Positions 48,935 to 57,758 of a stretch of DNA of 64,000 bases are shown here, one piece after another. Each line of letters starts with the position of its first letter. Within the stretch, counting starts at the first letter, position 1. Origin of the DNA: Rhodobacterales bacterium LSUCC0031 (lineage in GTDB: Bacteria > Pseudomonadota > Alphaproteobacteria > Rhodobacterales > Rhodobacteraceae); assembly GCA_015689735.1 (NCBI GenBank), contig WVSP01000004.1, positions 62,001-126,000 of the forward strand, in the 5' to 3' direction. Below the pieces are notes generated by a model. The model did not search any database. It had not been told where the DNA came from and worked only from the letters and a program-made list of their open reading frames with translations. The position numbers and the translations under genes were made by a program.

Positions 48935-49141
48935 ATGGCCAATGGCACCGTGAAGTGGTTCAACAGCACCAAGGGTTTCGGCTTTATCGCACCCGATAGC
49001 GGCGGCAAGGACGTTTTCGTCCACATCTCCGCGCTCGAGCGTTCGGGCCACACAAGCCTCAAGGACGACCAAAAGGTCACCTTCGACGTCGAATCCGGCC
49101 GTGATGGTCGCGAATCCGCGATCAACATCGTTCTGGTCTGA
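48935..49141 (+). CDS. Cold-shock protein (CSD family)
   Basis: RNA/ssDNA-binding protein of 68 residues, the usual length. The nucleic-acid-binding motifs RNP1 (KGFGFIAPD) and RNP2 (VFVHISAL) are intact. It acts as an RNA chaperone in growth and cold adaptation. The Shine-Dalgarno TAGGAG is 7 bases before the ATG. It is a single gene with a 250-bp leader region and a strong terminator. Confidence 0.96.
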   Translation: MANGTVKWFNSTKGFGFIAPDSGGKDVFVHISALERSGHTSLKDDQKVTFDVESGRDGRESAINIVLV

Positions 49142-49190
49142 ACCAGACGCCAACGCGGGGCGCATGCCCAGCGATCCGGCCCCAAGACAA

Positions 49191-49218
49191 AGGTGCGCAG
49201 CAATGCGCACCTTTTTTC
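49191..49218 (+). terminator. Terminator of the cold-shock gene
   Basis: AGGTGCGCA and TGCGCACCT form a perfect 9-bp stem with a GCAA loop, followed by TTTTTCTT. Confidence 0.9.
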
Positions 49219-49304
49219 TTGTCTTCCCATCGCGCGATAGGGCTTGCCTTCGCAGGCATTCACGCCCAACTGATTGACGAAGGCAACTACAAAGGGGGCC
49301 AGCC

Positions 49305-49745
49305 ATGTCCCATCTCATCACCTGTCTGACCTGCGGCACCACCAACCGGGTGCCTGCCGAGCGGCTGACGGCCCATCCCAAATGCGGCACCTGCGGTGCC
49401 AAGCTGGCCGAGGCCAAAGTGCAAGAGGTCGACAGCGCTACCTTGCGCAAAGCCGAGCGCAAGGACAGCCTGCCGCTCTTGGTGGATTTCTGGGCACCTT
49501 GGTGCGGCCCCTGCCGCGCGATGGCCCCCGAGTTCGAGAAAGCCGCTCGCGCACTTGCCCCGCATGCGCGGCTGGCCAAGATCAACACGCAGGTCCATGG
49601 CGAGGCCGCGCAGCGTTACGGGATCCGCGGCATTCCCGCCTTGATCCTTTTCCAGAACGGACAGGAAATCGCCCGTCTGACAGGTGCGCGCCCGGAGGCA
49701 GAGATCACGGCCTTCGTGCAGCAGCACACCCGCAAAAAGGCGTGA
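49305..49745 (+). CDS. trxC: Thioredoxin 2
   Basis: Cytosolic thioredoxin of 146 residues. It has the zinc-binding N-terminus characteristic of TrxC (CLTCGTTN and CGTCGAKL, four cysteines) and the active site WAPWCGPCR, then the cis-proline segment GIRGIPALILF. It reduces disulfides, especially under oxidative stress. It is convergent with the small membrane-protein gene, 6 bp apart. Confidence 0.95.
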   Translation: MSHLITCLTCGTTNRVPAERLTAHPKCGTCGAKLAEAKVQEVDSATLRKAERKDSLPLLVDFWAPWCGPCRAMAPEFEKAARALAPHARLAKINTQVHGEAAQRYGIRGIPALILFQNGQEIARLTGARPEAEITAFVQQHTRKKA

Positions 49746-49751
49746 TCAGGG

Positions 49752-49928
49752 TTAGAAGCGGAACGAGTAGATCAGCGCAACGGGAATGACCATCGCGCTC
49801 CAAATACAGAAGAAAAACGCCGCCCGCCCCATTTTGAGCCATAGCTGGATTTCGGGGTCCGCCGCGAATTCCGCACTGACAGCGGTCGTTGTCGCAGCCT
49901 TGGGATCGATGAATTCCATGCGTGACAC
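49752..49928 (-). CDS. Small single-helix membrane protein
   Basis: A 58-residue protein starting at GTG 49928 (or the ATG at 49919). A strong Shine-Dalgarno, AAGGAGG, lies 7 bases before the GTG. It has an acidic hydrophilic N-terminus (MEFIDPKAATTTAVSAEFAA) and one membrane helix near the C-terminus (AAFFFCIWSAMVIPVALIYS). It lacks a known domain. It ends 6 bp from trxC, tail to tail. Confidence 0.65.
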   Translation of the reverse strand: MSRMEFIDPKAATTTAVSAEFAADPEIQLWLKMGRAAFFFCIWSAMVIPVALIYSFRF

Positions 49929-50079
49929 GCGCGGTCCTCCTTCGGAAGTTCAGGTCACTTTCTGACGAAAATACATAACCCCCACAGAACCTAGGTCCAG
50001 TAGGGAACGTCGCTTTCTCTGGATTGTGCGGAAAAAGGCCGTATCTTGCGGGTGTCGCCATAGTTGCCGAGGACGCGTG

Positions 50080-50619
50080 ATGAAGAGTCGCAATCTTGCC
50101 GCCGCAGTCATGATCTGCGCCGCCCTAAGCGGTGGGCCGGCACCAGCCCAAAGCGGGCAAGAAGCGGCCTTTGTCCTTGGCTTGATGACCTCGATGAACA
50201 CGCTCTCCATCCGCTTCAACCGCGAGGTTTGTGGCTATGTCTTGCGCCATCCAAACGGAGCCTATTCCTCGACCAAGGCCAGTTGGGGCGGGCATGCCTC
50301 CTGTGCGTCGCTTCCCGTAGAGGATGGGGTTGTCGTGGCCTCTTCTTGGCATACCCATGCCGCCTATGCGCCTGATTACGACGGTGAAGTGCCATCGGTC
50401 CAAGATGTTGAAGGCGATATGCAATTGGGTGTGAACGGCTGGGTAGCGACACCGGGCGGGCGGCTGTGGTTCATCGATGGCACAAGCGGCACGATGCGTC
50501 AGTTTTGTGGGCGGGGATGTGTGCCAGAAGACCCGGCCTTTATCCCCGAAGATCACGGCCAAGTTGCCGACAGCTACAGCTTTGATGCGCTGATCGCCCG
50601 CTTCGGTGGCGCGCCGTAA
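50080..50619 (+). CDS. Secreted DUF4329 protein (JAB-like fold)
   Basis: Exported protein of 179 residues; signal peptide MKSRNLAAAVMICAALSGGP ends before APAQS. The DUF4329 region (about 60-160) has SSWHTHAAY with two histidines and a downstream acidic residue (SVQDVEGD), the arrangement of JAB/MPN-type metal sites. Four further cysteines (CGY, CAS, CGRGC) suggest disulfides. DUF4329 has been linked to metallo-peptidase or deubiquitinase-like folds; the target is unknown. Confidence 0.75.
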   Translation: MKSRNLAAAVMICAALSGGPAPAQSGQEAAFVLGLMTSMNTLSIRFNREVCGYVLRHPNGAYSSTKASWGGHASCASLPVEDGVVVASSWHTHAAYAPDYDGEVPSVQDVEGDMQLGVNGWVATPGGRLWFIDGTSGTMRQFCGRGCVPEDPAFIPEDHGQVADSYSFDALIARFGGAP

Positions 50620-50620
50620 C

Positions 50621-51193
50621 CTAGCGCCCGCGCAGCTGAGCATGCCGGTGGCAGCTGGTCACATGGTCATTCACCAGCCCCGTCGCCTGCATCCATGCGT
50701 AGGTGATGGTCGGCCCGCAAAAGCGGAACCCCGCAAGCTTAAGATCTTTTGACAAGCGCGCGCTCAGCGAGGTCTCTGCCGGCACCTCGGCTTGGGTCGC
50801 CCACGCGTTTTGGACCGGCATACCATCGACATAGCGCCAGACGAAATGCGCAAAATCTGATTTTTCCGCGATCGCCAAATAGGCGCGCGCATTGCCAATT
50901 GTCGCTTCGATCTTGCCTCGATGGCGCACGATGCCGGGATCGGTCAAAAGGCGCGCGATATCCGCCTCGCCCCAGTCTGCGATCAGAGCGGGGTCAAAGC
51001 CCTGAAAGGCCGCCCGAAACGCGTCACGCTTGCGCAAGATCGTGATCCACGACAGCCCGGCCTGAAAGCCGTCAAGCACCAGCTTTTCCCAAAGCGCGCG
51101 ACCGTCATGCTCAGGCACGCCCCATTCTGTGTCGTGATACGCGACATAGAGCGGATCAGTGCCACACCAGGCGCAGCGGCCAGCCTCGGTCAT
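50621..51193 (-). CDS. tag: DNA-3-methyladenine glycosylase I
   Basis: Base-excision repair enzyme removing 3-methyladenine. It has 190 residues from MTEAGRCAWCGTDPLYVAYH. The zinc site typical of Tag is present (CAWC near the N-terminus, H in the YHDTEWG motif, and CHRH at the C-terminus), as is the base pocket (GFQAGLSWITIL). It ends 2 bp from the DUF4329 gene. Confidence 0.95.
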   Translation of the reverse strand: MTEAGRCAWCGTDPLYVAYHDTEWGVPEHDGRALWEKLVLDGFQAGLSWITILRKRDAFRAAFQGFDPALIADWGEADIARLLTDPGIVRHRGKIEATIGNARAYLAIAEKSDFAHFVWRYVDGMPVQNAWATQAEVPAETSLSARLSKDLKLAGFRFCGPTITYAWMQATGLVNDHVTSCHRHAQLRGR

Positions 51194-51293
51194 CGGGAAA
51201 TCCCCCGCCAATTGAAAGCAAATGCAAGGTTTCACCTTTCCTTAAGGGCGCAGGCTGCATGACAGCAAGCGAATAGCTGAGCATGAGGGTGTG

Positions 51294-52112
51294 ATGGGTC
51301 ATTTCCGCAGGAAACCGGTCGAACCGGGCTTAGGCAGCCCGCTTGACGCCGCGATCAGTCAGCGCGACCGCGGCACGTTGGAAATGGTCCGCCATGCGCT
51401 CCAGCGTGGGGATGCCATTCTGGCCTATCAGCCCGTGATGCGCGCCGATGGGCGCGGCGTCGCCTTTTACGAGGGGTTGATCCGCCTGCTTGACGAAACC
51501 GGGCGGGTGATCCCGGCGCGCGATTTCATCAACGTGGTCGAAGAACAAGATCTTGGCCGCCTGATCGATTGCGCCGCCTTGCGGTTGGGCCTGATGGCGC
51601 TGCGCGCCAACCCTACGCTACGACTGTCGATCAACATGTCGGCGCGCTCGATCGGATATCCCGAATGGATGCGGATGCTACAACGCGCGATCCGCTTGCA
51701 ACCCGAGACTGTGCAACGCCTCATTCTTGAGATCACCGAAACCTCGGCTATGCAGATGCCGGAAATTGTCCAAGCATTCATGGAAACCCTTCAAGACAAG
51801 GGCGTGTCTTTTGCCTTGGATGATTTCGGCGCAGGCTACACCGCCTTTCGGCATTTGCGGCGGTTTTGCTTCGACATTCTGAAGATTGACGGCCAATTTT
51901 CGCGCAAGGTCGATCACGACGCCGACAATCAGGTGCTTTGCGCGGCCTTGATCTCGCTCGGGCGGCATTTCGATATGATCTTGGTCGCCGAAGCCGTCGA
52001 AACCGCCGAGGAGGCGGCTTGGCTTGCCGCCGCCGGCATCGATTGCCTGCAAGGCTATTATTTTGCCGCCCCCAGCATCACGCCGCCATGGCGCAAATCC
52101 GCCAAACCCTGA
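51294..52112 (+). CDS. EAL-domain cyclic-di-GMP phosphodiesterase
   Basis: Stand-alone EAL domain of 272 residues. The signature is EGL (FYEGLIRL) rather than EAL, a common active variant. Other catalytic parts are present: NMS, EITETS, DDFGAGYTAFRHL, KIDG, AEAVET and QGYYF. There is no membrane or sensor domain, so it should be a free cytosolic enzyme lowering cyclic-di-GMP. GTG three bases upstream is an alternative start. Confidence 0.9.
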   Translation: MGHFRRKPVEPGLGSPLDAAISQRDRGTLEMVRHALQRGDAILAYQPVMRADGRGVAFYEGLIRLLDETGRVIPARDFINVVEEQDLGRLIDCAALRLGLMALRANPTLRLSINMSARSIGYPEWMRMLQRAIRLQPETVQRLILEITETSAMQMPEIVQAFMETLQDKGVSFALDDFGAGYTAFRHLRRFCFDILKIDGQFSRKVDHDADNQVLCAALISLGRHFDMILVAEAVETAEEAAWLAAAGIDCLQGYYFAAPSITPPWRKSAKP

Positions 52113-52256
52113 CGGGAACCGGCACAACCCAACCGGCTGAGACACCCTGTCCGTTGATATCTGGTGCGGTGAAGGGCTAACACCTTTGCGACACAGCGAA
52201 TCCATACGCTGCCCCCAGCCGTGCCGGGGTGCGTGTCGTTCACGAAAGGGATTTTC

Positions 52257-53432
52257 ATGACCAACGTCGTCATCGCCTCCGCCGCGCGCACCGCAGTGGG
52301 CAGCTTTCTTGGGTCTTTTGCCAATACACCCGCCCATGACCTTGGGCGCGCTGTCATCGAGGCCGTCGTTGCCCGTGCCGGCATCGACAAGGCCGAGGTG
52401 AGTGAAACCATCTTGGGTCAAGTGTTGACCGCCGCCCAAGGCCAAAACCCGGCCCGGCAAGCACATATCAATGCGGGGCTTCCCAAGGAGGCCGCGGCGT
52501 GGAGCATCAACCAAGTCTGCGGCTCGGGCCTGCGTGCCGTGGCGCTTGGCGCGCAGCATATCATGCTAGGCGATGCAGCGATCGTCGTCGCGGGTGGTCA
52601 AGAAAACATGTCGATGTCGCCTCATGCCGCCATGCTGCGCCAAGGACAGAAAATGGGCGACATGTCTTATATCGACACGATGATCCGCGATGGGCTTTGG
52701 GATGCCTTCAATGGCTACCACATGGGCCAAACCGCCGAGAATGTCGCCCAGCAATGGCAGATCAGCCGCGACGCGCAGGATGAATTCGCCGTTTCCAGCC
52801 AGAACAAGGCCGAAGCCGCACAAAAGGCTGGCAAATTCGCCGACGAAATCACGCCCTTCACCATTTCGACCCGCAAGGGCGATATCGTGGTCGATCAAGA
52901 CGAGTATATCCGCCATGGTGCCACGCTCGATGCCATGGCCAAGCTGCGCCCCGCCTTCACCAAGGATGGCTCGGTCACGGCCGGAAACGCCAGCGGTCTG
53001 AACGATGGCGCGGCGGCAACGCTCTTGATGTCCGCCGATGAGGCCGCGCGCCGCGGGATCGAACCGCTCGCGCGCATCGCATCCTATGCCACGGCGGGGC
53101 TTGACCCGACGATCATGGGCGTCGGCCCGATCTATGCCAGCCGCAAGGCGCTGGAGAAGGCGGGCTGGACGGTCGATGACCTCGATCTGGTCGAAGCGAA
53201 CGAAGCCTTCGCCGCTCAAGCCTGTGCGGTGAACAAGGATATGGGTTGGGATCCCGCGATCGTGAACGTGAATGGCGGCGCCATCGCGATCGGCCATCCG
53301 ATCGGCGCCTCGGGCTGTCGTGTCCTGAACACGCTCTTGTTCGAGATGAAGCGCCGGGGTGCCAAGCGCGGGCTTGCAACGCTCTGCATCGGCGGCGGCA
53401 TGGGTGTCGCCATGTGCGTCGAACGCCCGTGA
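52257..53432 (+). CDS. phaA: Acetyl-CoA acetyltransferase (PHB beta-ketothiolase)
   Basis: Condenses two acetyl-CoA to acetoacetyl-CoA, the first step of polyhydroxybutyrate synthesis and of entry to the ethylmalonyl-CoA pathway. It has 391 residues. The thiolase cysteine is in [11 protein letters not shown], the histidine in [15 protein letters not shown] and the second cysteine in TLCIGGGMG. Its own terminator separates it from phaB, so each has a separate signal although both run the same way. Confidence 0.96.
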   Translation: MTNVVIASAARTAVGSFLGSFANTPAHDLGRAVIEAVVARAGIDKAEVSETILGQVLTAAQGQNPARQAHINAGLPKEAAAWSINQVCGSGLRAVALGAQHIMLGDAAIVVAGGQENMSMSPHAAMLRQGQKMGDMSYIDTMIRDGLWDAFNGYHMGQTAENVAQQWQISRDAQDEFAVSSQNKAEAAQKAGKFADEITPFTISTRKGDIVVDQDEYIRHGATLDAMAKLRPAFTKDGSVTAGNASGLNDGAAATLLMSADEAARRGIEPLARIASYATAGLDPTIMGVGPIYASRKALEKAGWTVDDLDLVEANEAFAAQACAVNKDMGWDPAIVNVNGGAIAIGHPIGASGCRVLNTLLFEMKRRGAKRGLATLCIGGGMGVAMCVERP

Positions 53433-53448
53433 GCATGTCCATCGGATC

Positions 53449-53472
53449 GGGCGCCTGCGGGCGCCCTTTTTG
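53449..53472 (+). terminator. Terminator of phaA
   Basis: GGGCGCC and GGCGCCC pair over four bases and are followed by TTTTTG, 17 bp after the stop. Confidence 0.85.
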
Positions 53473-53572
53473 TTTCCGATGCGTCAAGATGGCCACGCGA
53501 AACATTATTGCGCAACGACGCGCACAACCTTAACACGAATAACACAGAGTTCAGCCAGACTGGAGGAATCCC

Positions 53573-54295
53573 ATGGCAAGAGTAGCACTCGTCACCGGCG
53601 GTAGCCGCGGCATCGGAGAAGCCATTTCCAAAGCCCTCAAGGCCGAAGGCTATGCGGTTGCCGCCACCTATGCCGGCAATGACGAGAAGGCCGCGGCCTT
53701 TACCGCTGCCACCGGCATCAAGACTTACAAATGGGATGTCGCCGATTACGACGCCTCCAAGGCCGGCATCGCGCAGGTCGAGGCCGATCTTGGCCCTATC
53801 GACACGGTCGTGGCCAATGCGGGCATCACGCGCGATGCGATGTTCCACCGCATGACGCCGGCCCAGTGGAAAGAGGTGATCGACACCAACCTGACCGGCG
53901 TCTTCAATACCGTGCATCCCGTCTGGTCGGGCATGCGCGACCGCAAGTTCGGCCGCGTGATCGTGATTTCCTCGATCAACGGTCAAAAAGGTCAGGCAGG
54001 CCAGGTCAACTATGCCGCGACCAAGGCGGGCGATCTGGGCATCGTGAAATCATTGGCGCAAGAAGGCGCCAAGTTCGGCATCACCGCCAACGCAATCTGC
54101 CCTGGCTATATCGCCACCGAGATGGTGATGGCAATCGACGAGGCCGTGCGCGACAAGATCATCGCGGGCATCCCCGCGGGTCGCTTGGGCGAACCTTCGG
54201 AAATCGCGCGTTGCGTGACCTTTCTTGCCGCCGAGGATGCGGGTTTTATCAACGGCGCAACGATTTCGGCCAATGGGGCGCAGTTCTTCGTATAA
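53573..54295 (+). CDS. phaB: Acetoacetyl-CoA reductase
   Basis: NADPH-dependent reduction of acetoacetyl-CoA to (R)-3-hydroxybutyryl-CoA. Short-chain dehydrogenase of 240 residues: cofactor loop TGGSRGIG, NAGITRDAMFHRM (typical of PhaB), catalytic S in ISSINGQKGQ and YAATKAG (YxxxK). The Shine-Dalgarno TGGAGGA is strong. Together with phaA and ccrA this supplies both storage polymer and the ethylmalonyl-CoA pathway. Confidence 0.96.
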   Translation: MARVALVTGGSRGIGEAISKALKAEGYAVAATYAGNDEKAAAFTAATGIKTYKWDVADYDASKAGIAQVEADLGPIDTVVANAGITRDAMFHRMTPAQWKEVIDTNLTGVFNTVHPVWSGMRDRKFGRVIVISSINGQKGQAGQVNYAATKAGDLGIVKSLAQEGAKFGITANAICPGYIATEMVMAIDEAVRDKIIAGIPAGRLGEPSEIARCVTFLAAEDAGFINGATISANGAQFFV

Positions 54296-54320
54296 CAGGG
54301 CCAAAGCGGCCTAAATGCGA

Positions 54321-54347
54321 AAGGCCGGGGCGTGACCCCGGCCTTTT
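54321..54347 (+). terminator. Terminator of phaB
   Basis: AAGGCCGGGG and CCCCGGCCTT form a 10-bp stem around a short loop, followed by TTC. It also lies beyond the stop of the small minus-strand gene at 54370. Confidence 0.85.
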
Positions 54348-54369
54348 CATGCATGTCATTGCCGACCGC

Positions 54370-54513
54370 TTAGGCGCGACGAGCAAACAAGCCCATGATC
54401 TGGCCCCAGAAATACTGGGCGCATTCCGCGCGCGCCGCAGCGATCTTGAGGCGCATCTCATGTGTCAGTGCAAAGCTATCCATCAACCTGATCCTTTGGT
54501 GGGGTATGTTCAT
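54370..54513 (-). CDS. Small basic protein of 47 residues
   Basis: Short gene starting MNIPHQRIRLMDSFALTHEM with a Shine-Dalgarno (TGAGGG) directly before the ATG. The rest is one amphipathic helix with a basic end (KIAAARAECAQYFWGQIMGL, FARRA). It follows a normal terminator on the opposite strand. No family recognised; an internal ATG (MDSFALTH) could be the start. Confidence 0.5.
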   Translation of the reverse strand: MNIPHQRIRLMDSFALTHEMRLKIAAARAECAQYFWGQIMGLFARRA

Positions 54514-54613
54514 CCCTCACCGCCCAGATAGGTCAGCTTTCATGACCCGAGTAGCCGCGAAAATGACAACTCCGCTTTTCGCCAAATGCAAAGCTTAGCC
54601 GCTATCGGTCGGT

Positions 54614-54777
54614 TCAGGCACCCAACCGCGTGATTTCTTCCTTGAGACGGAGCTTTTCTTTCTTCAACTCGCGCACCGTCAGATCGTCGATCCCCGGGCT
54701 GCGCTGCGCCTGTTCAACCTGTTGTGCCAGATTGGCATGCTTTTTCTTGAGTTCCTGCAGATGAGAGCCAAGCGACA
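54614..54777 (-). CDS. DUF465 (YdcH-like) protein
   Basis: Tiny helical protein of 54 residues from MSLGSHLQELKKKHANL; the ATG two codons upstream is also possible. It matches DUF465: a coiled-coil helix pair with VEQAQRSPGIDDLTVRELKK and KLRLKEEI. Function unknown. A good Shine-Dalgarno (GAGGAG) is present. Confidence 0.88.
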
Positions 54778-54875
54778 TAAGCATTTTCTCCTCATAGATG
54801 ACAGTCACATGACAAGTGCATCACGGAAGCTGAGTCGTGTCACGCAAAACCGCGCGAAAAATGCATTGATATTTA

Positions 54876-55640
54876 TCAATCATCACCAAAGAAGGGCAGC
54901 GCGGCGCCATCGCGCAGCACCGCTTGGGCTTGCGCAGTGAAATCGGGCGCATCAGCGCGGTGCATGTTACCTTCATGTATAAGAAATGGCGCAAGCAGCG
55001 TGAACGGCGTACGCGCTGACCGACGCGCGCGGATCACGACACGGTTGGATGGCCGCCCCGGCCTTGGCTGCAAGGGCAAGACCGTGATCGCGCCGAACCC
55101 ATCGGTGAGCGCGGCCAGGCAATCGGGCAACCGCTCGGCCAGATGGATCATCGTCAGCCAACCGCCGGGCCGCAGCCGCGCGCGCGCGGTCGCCACCCAA
55201 CTGGCAAGCGGTGTCTCTTCGCGATTGGCGGCCTCGCGCCCGGCATCCTTGGCACGCGAACCGTCACCCGCCGCGAAATAAGGCGGATTGGCGATGACAT
55301 GGTCAAACTGCTCTTGCCGCAGATCGGCGGGCAGAGCGGTCAAATCGGCCTCGACAACCCACAGATCGGCACCGGCGGCACCAGCATTCTCACGGGCAAG
55401 CGCGGCATAGGTAGGCTGGCGCTCAACCCCAACCAGCCGTAGATCGGCGACCCGCGCCGCCAAGCACAATCCCGCTGCCCCAACGCCGCAGCCGAGCTCA
55501 AGCACGGATGCGCCGGGGGTCGCGGGGCAAGCCGCCGCAAGAAACACAGGGTCGGTCGCTGCACGATACCCGTCGCGTGGCTGGCGCAGGCGGACCCTTC
55601 CGCCAAGGAAATCGTCGTGCGTGGTGTCGCTTTGCGTCAT
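54876..55640 (-). CDS. SAM-dependent methyltransferase (TrmN6-like)
   Basis: Class I methyltransferase of 254 residues. SAM motif VLELGCGVGAAGLCLA and the amino-methyltransferase motif NPPYF are visible. This is the pattern of the YfiC/TrmN6 group, which methylates A37 of tRNA-Val, or of related ribosomal enzymes. It overlaps the DUF2007 gene by 4 bp, so both are one operon. The frame to 56111 crosses other genes and is not used. Confidence 0.85.
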   Translation of the reverse strand: MTQSDTTHDDFLGGRVRLRQPRDGYRAATDPVFLAAACPATPGASVLELGCGVGAAGLCLAARVADLRLVGVERQPTYAALARENAGAAGADLWVVEADLTALPADLRQEQFDHVIANPPYFAAGDGSRAKDAGREAANREETPLASWVATARARLRPGGWLTMIHLAERLPDCLAALTDGFGAITVLPLQPRPGRPSNRVVIRARRSARTPFTLLAPFLIHEGNMHRADAPDFTAQAQAVLRDGAALPFFGDD

Positions 55641-55852
55641 TCCGAAACCGGCAAACCGTTGTCGCGCAACGCGATACGCGCCTGTGCGGCCTCCGTCGCG
55701 CGGACCAGCAAGCGACGCGGCAAAATACCGATTGACCCCTCGAGCACGCTCATATGGACGTCCAGCACGAAGACCTCTATACCCTCGCCCGACAAAAGCG
55801 CCGAGGCAAAGGCAATCTCGGTTGGGTCGGTGCTGCGCATGATTTCCAGCAT
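55637..55852 (-). CDS. DUF2007 protein
   Basis: Protein of 71 residues with the DUF2007 pattern: MLEIMRSTDPTEIAFASALL, GIEVFVLD and ILPRRLLVRATEAAQARIAL. This is the putative signal-transducing or GlnB-like small fold with a ferredoxin-type topology. It leads the operon with the methyltransferase and is divergent from the polyprenyl synthase gene. Confidence 0.87.
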   Translation of the reverse strand: MLEIMRSTDPTEIAFASALLSGEGIEVFVLDVHMSVLEGSIGILPRRLLVRATEAAQARIALRDNGLPVSE

Positions 55853-55914
55853 ATGGTGGATGTAGGCAGAGCTGCGGCACTTGTCGAGACAGGGAACAGG
55901 GAAGGATCGGGCGC

Positions 55915-56916
55915 ATGAGCCTCGATGACGCAGCCACCAAACCGCATGAGCGCATGCAAACCGCCCTTGCCGCCGATCTCGTGGCTGTTGATGCACTGAT
56001 CCGTGCGCGCATGTCCTCGGAGCATGCGCCCCGCATCCCCGAGGTGACCGCCCATCTGGTCGAGGCAGGCGGCAAGCGCGTGCGCCCGATGCTGACCTTG
56101 GCCGCCGCCAAGCTCTGCGGCTACGAGGGTGATGCCCATCACAAGCTCGCCGCAACGGTCGAGTTCATCCATACCGCTACATTGCTCCATGACGATGTCG
56201 TCGATGAAAGCCAAAAACGGCGTGGGCGGCCCACCGCCAATCTCTTGTGGGATAACAAGTCATCGGTGCTGGTGGGCGATTACCTGTTCGCGCGCGCGTT
56301 CCAATTGATGGTGGAACCCGGCGATCTGCGGGTATTGTCGATCCTGTCGAATGCCGCCGCCGTAATCGCCGAAGGCGAGGTGCTGCAACTGACCGCCGCG
56401 GCCAATATCGCCACGGCAGAAGCGACCTATCTGCAGGTGATCCGAGGCAAGACCGCCGCCCTTTTCGCAGCCGCTTGCGAGGTTGGCGGCGTCATCGCCG
56501 GGCGCCCCGAAGCCGAGGTGCAAGCGCTCTCGACCTATGGCGACGGGCTCGGCATCGCCTTTCAGATGGCCGATGACCTACTCGATTGGGGCGGCAGCGA
56601 CGGGGTCATCGGCAAGAATACCGGCGATGATTTCCGCGAGCGCAAGCTGACCTTACCGGTGATCCGCGCGATTGCGCGCGCCGATGCGGATGAGCGCGCT
56701 TTCTGGAAGCGCACCATCGAAAAGGGCGATCAGCAGACAGGTGATCTGGAACAGGCCATGGCGCTGTTGCGTCGCCACAGCACGCTCGAGGAAACCCGCG
56801 CCGAAGCCTTTGGCTGGTCGGCCCGCGCGCAAGAAGCACTTTCGCAATTGCCCGCGCATCCCTTGCGCGACATGATGCATGATCTGGCCGATTACGTCGT
56901 CGCGCGTCTGGCCTAA
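55915..56916 (+). CDS. ispB: Polyprenyl diphosphate synthase (octaprenyl/decaprenyl type)
   Basis: Makes the long isoprenoid tail of ubiquinone. It has 333 residues. The two aspartate-rich motifs are LLHDDVVDE and QMADDLLDWGG, together with the GGKRVRPML segment. Chain length (8 to 10 units) cannot be read with certainty; alphaproteobacteria of this group usually make Q10. ispE lies next, convergent. Confidence 0.94.
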   Translation: MSLDDAATKPHERMQTALAADLVAVDALIRARMSSEHAPRIPEVTAHLVEAGGKRVRPMLTLAAAKLCGYEGDAHHKLAATVEFIHTATLLHDDVVDESQKRRGRPTANLLWDNKSSVLVGDYLFARAFQLMVEPGDLRVLSILSNAAAVIAEGEVLQLTAAANIATAEATYLQVIRGKTAALFAAACEVGGVIAGRPEAEVQALSTYGDGLGIAFQMADDLLDWGGSDGVIGKNTGDDFRERKLTLPVIRAIARADADERAFWKRTIEKGDQQTGDLEQAMALLRRHSTLEETRAEAFGWSARAQEALSQLPAHPLRDMMHDLADYVVARLA

Positions 56917-56921
56917 CCCAA

Positions 56922-57758
56922 TCAGCGCAGGATCGCAGCGGGTGTGACCCACCAGCCTGGCTGTGCCGCTGCTAGCTTTGTCGCCGCCGCCTTGGCCGCT
57001 GTTGCGGTCGCAAAGAGCCCGAAACAGGTGCCACCCGACCCTGACATACGCGCAAGCAGGCATCCGGCGGCGCCCTGCAATGCTGCGATCACTGTATCGA
57101 TCACCGGCACAAGCTGGCGCGCGGGTAGCTCAAGATCGTTGCGCGCGGCCTGTAACCAAGCGGCAAAAACATCCGCATCGTTCCAGCCATGTTCGGGCAG
57201 GGCGGGCAGGGCGGAGTTGTCGGTCTGGGCCAACGCCTTGAAGACGGGGCCGGTCGGCACTGGCACGCCGGCATTGACCAGCACCACCCAAAGGGACGGC
57301 AAGGGGGGCAAGGGCGTCAGCGCCTCGCCGATCCCTTCCATGCGGCTGGGCCGCGCGGCAAGACACACGGGCAGATCGGCCCCAAGGGACAGCACCGCCG
57401 CCGCATCCGGCATGGGTCGCCCCCAGAGCGCCGCAAGACCGCGCAGTGCCGCCGCCGCATCGGCCGAGCCGCCACCGATCCCGCCTGCATGGGGCAAATG
57501 CTTGTCGAGGGTGATCGCCGCGCCTTGCCCCGACCCGAACCACGCCGCAGCCTGCCAGACGAGGTTGCGCGCATCATCAGGCACGCCCGCAGCCCTTGGG
57601 CCTGTCACCCGCAGGGTCAGATCATCAGCCGGCGAAATGGTTAACCAATCACCGGCATCGGCAAACACGACGACGGAATCGAGCAGATGATAGCCATCCG
57701 TGCGTCGCCCCGTGACGTGAAGCGCAAGATTGACCTTGGCAGGAGCAAAATGCCTCAC
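56922..57758 (-). CDS. ispE: 4-diphosphocytidyl-2-C-methyl-D-erythritol kinase
   Basis: ATP-dependent kinase of the MEP pathway. It has 278 residues, a GHMP kinase with the N-terminal [20 protein letters not shown] and the ATP loop [15 protein letters not shown], and [15 protein letters not shown] near the end. It overlaps the TPR gene by 4 bp (ATGA), so it is co-transcribed with it. Confidence 0.95.
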   Translation of the reverse strand: MRHFAPAKVNLALHVTGRRTDGYHLLDSVVVFADAGDWLTISPADDLTLRVTGPRAAGVPDDARNLVWQAAAWFGSGQGAAITLDKHLPHAGGIGGGSADAAAALRGLAALWGRPMPDAAAVLSLGADLPVCLAARPSRMEGIGEALTPLPPLPSLWVVLVNAGVPVPTGPVFKALAQTDNSALPALPEHGWNDADVFAAWLQAARNDLELPARQLVPVIDTVIAALQGAAGCLLARMSGSGGTCFGLFATATAAKAAATKLAAAQPGWWVTPAAILR

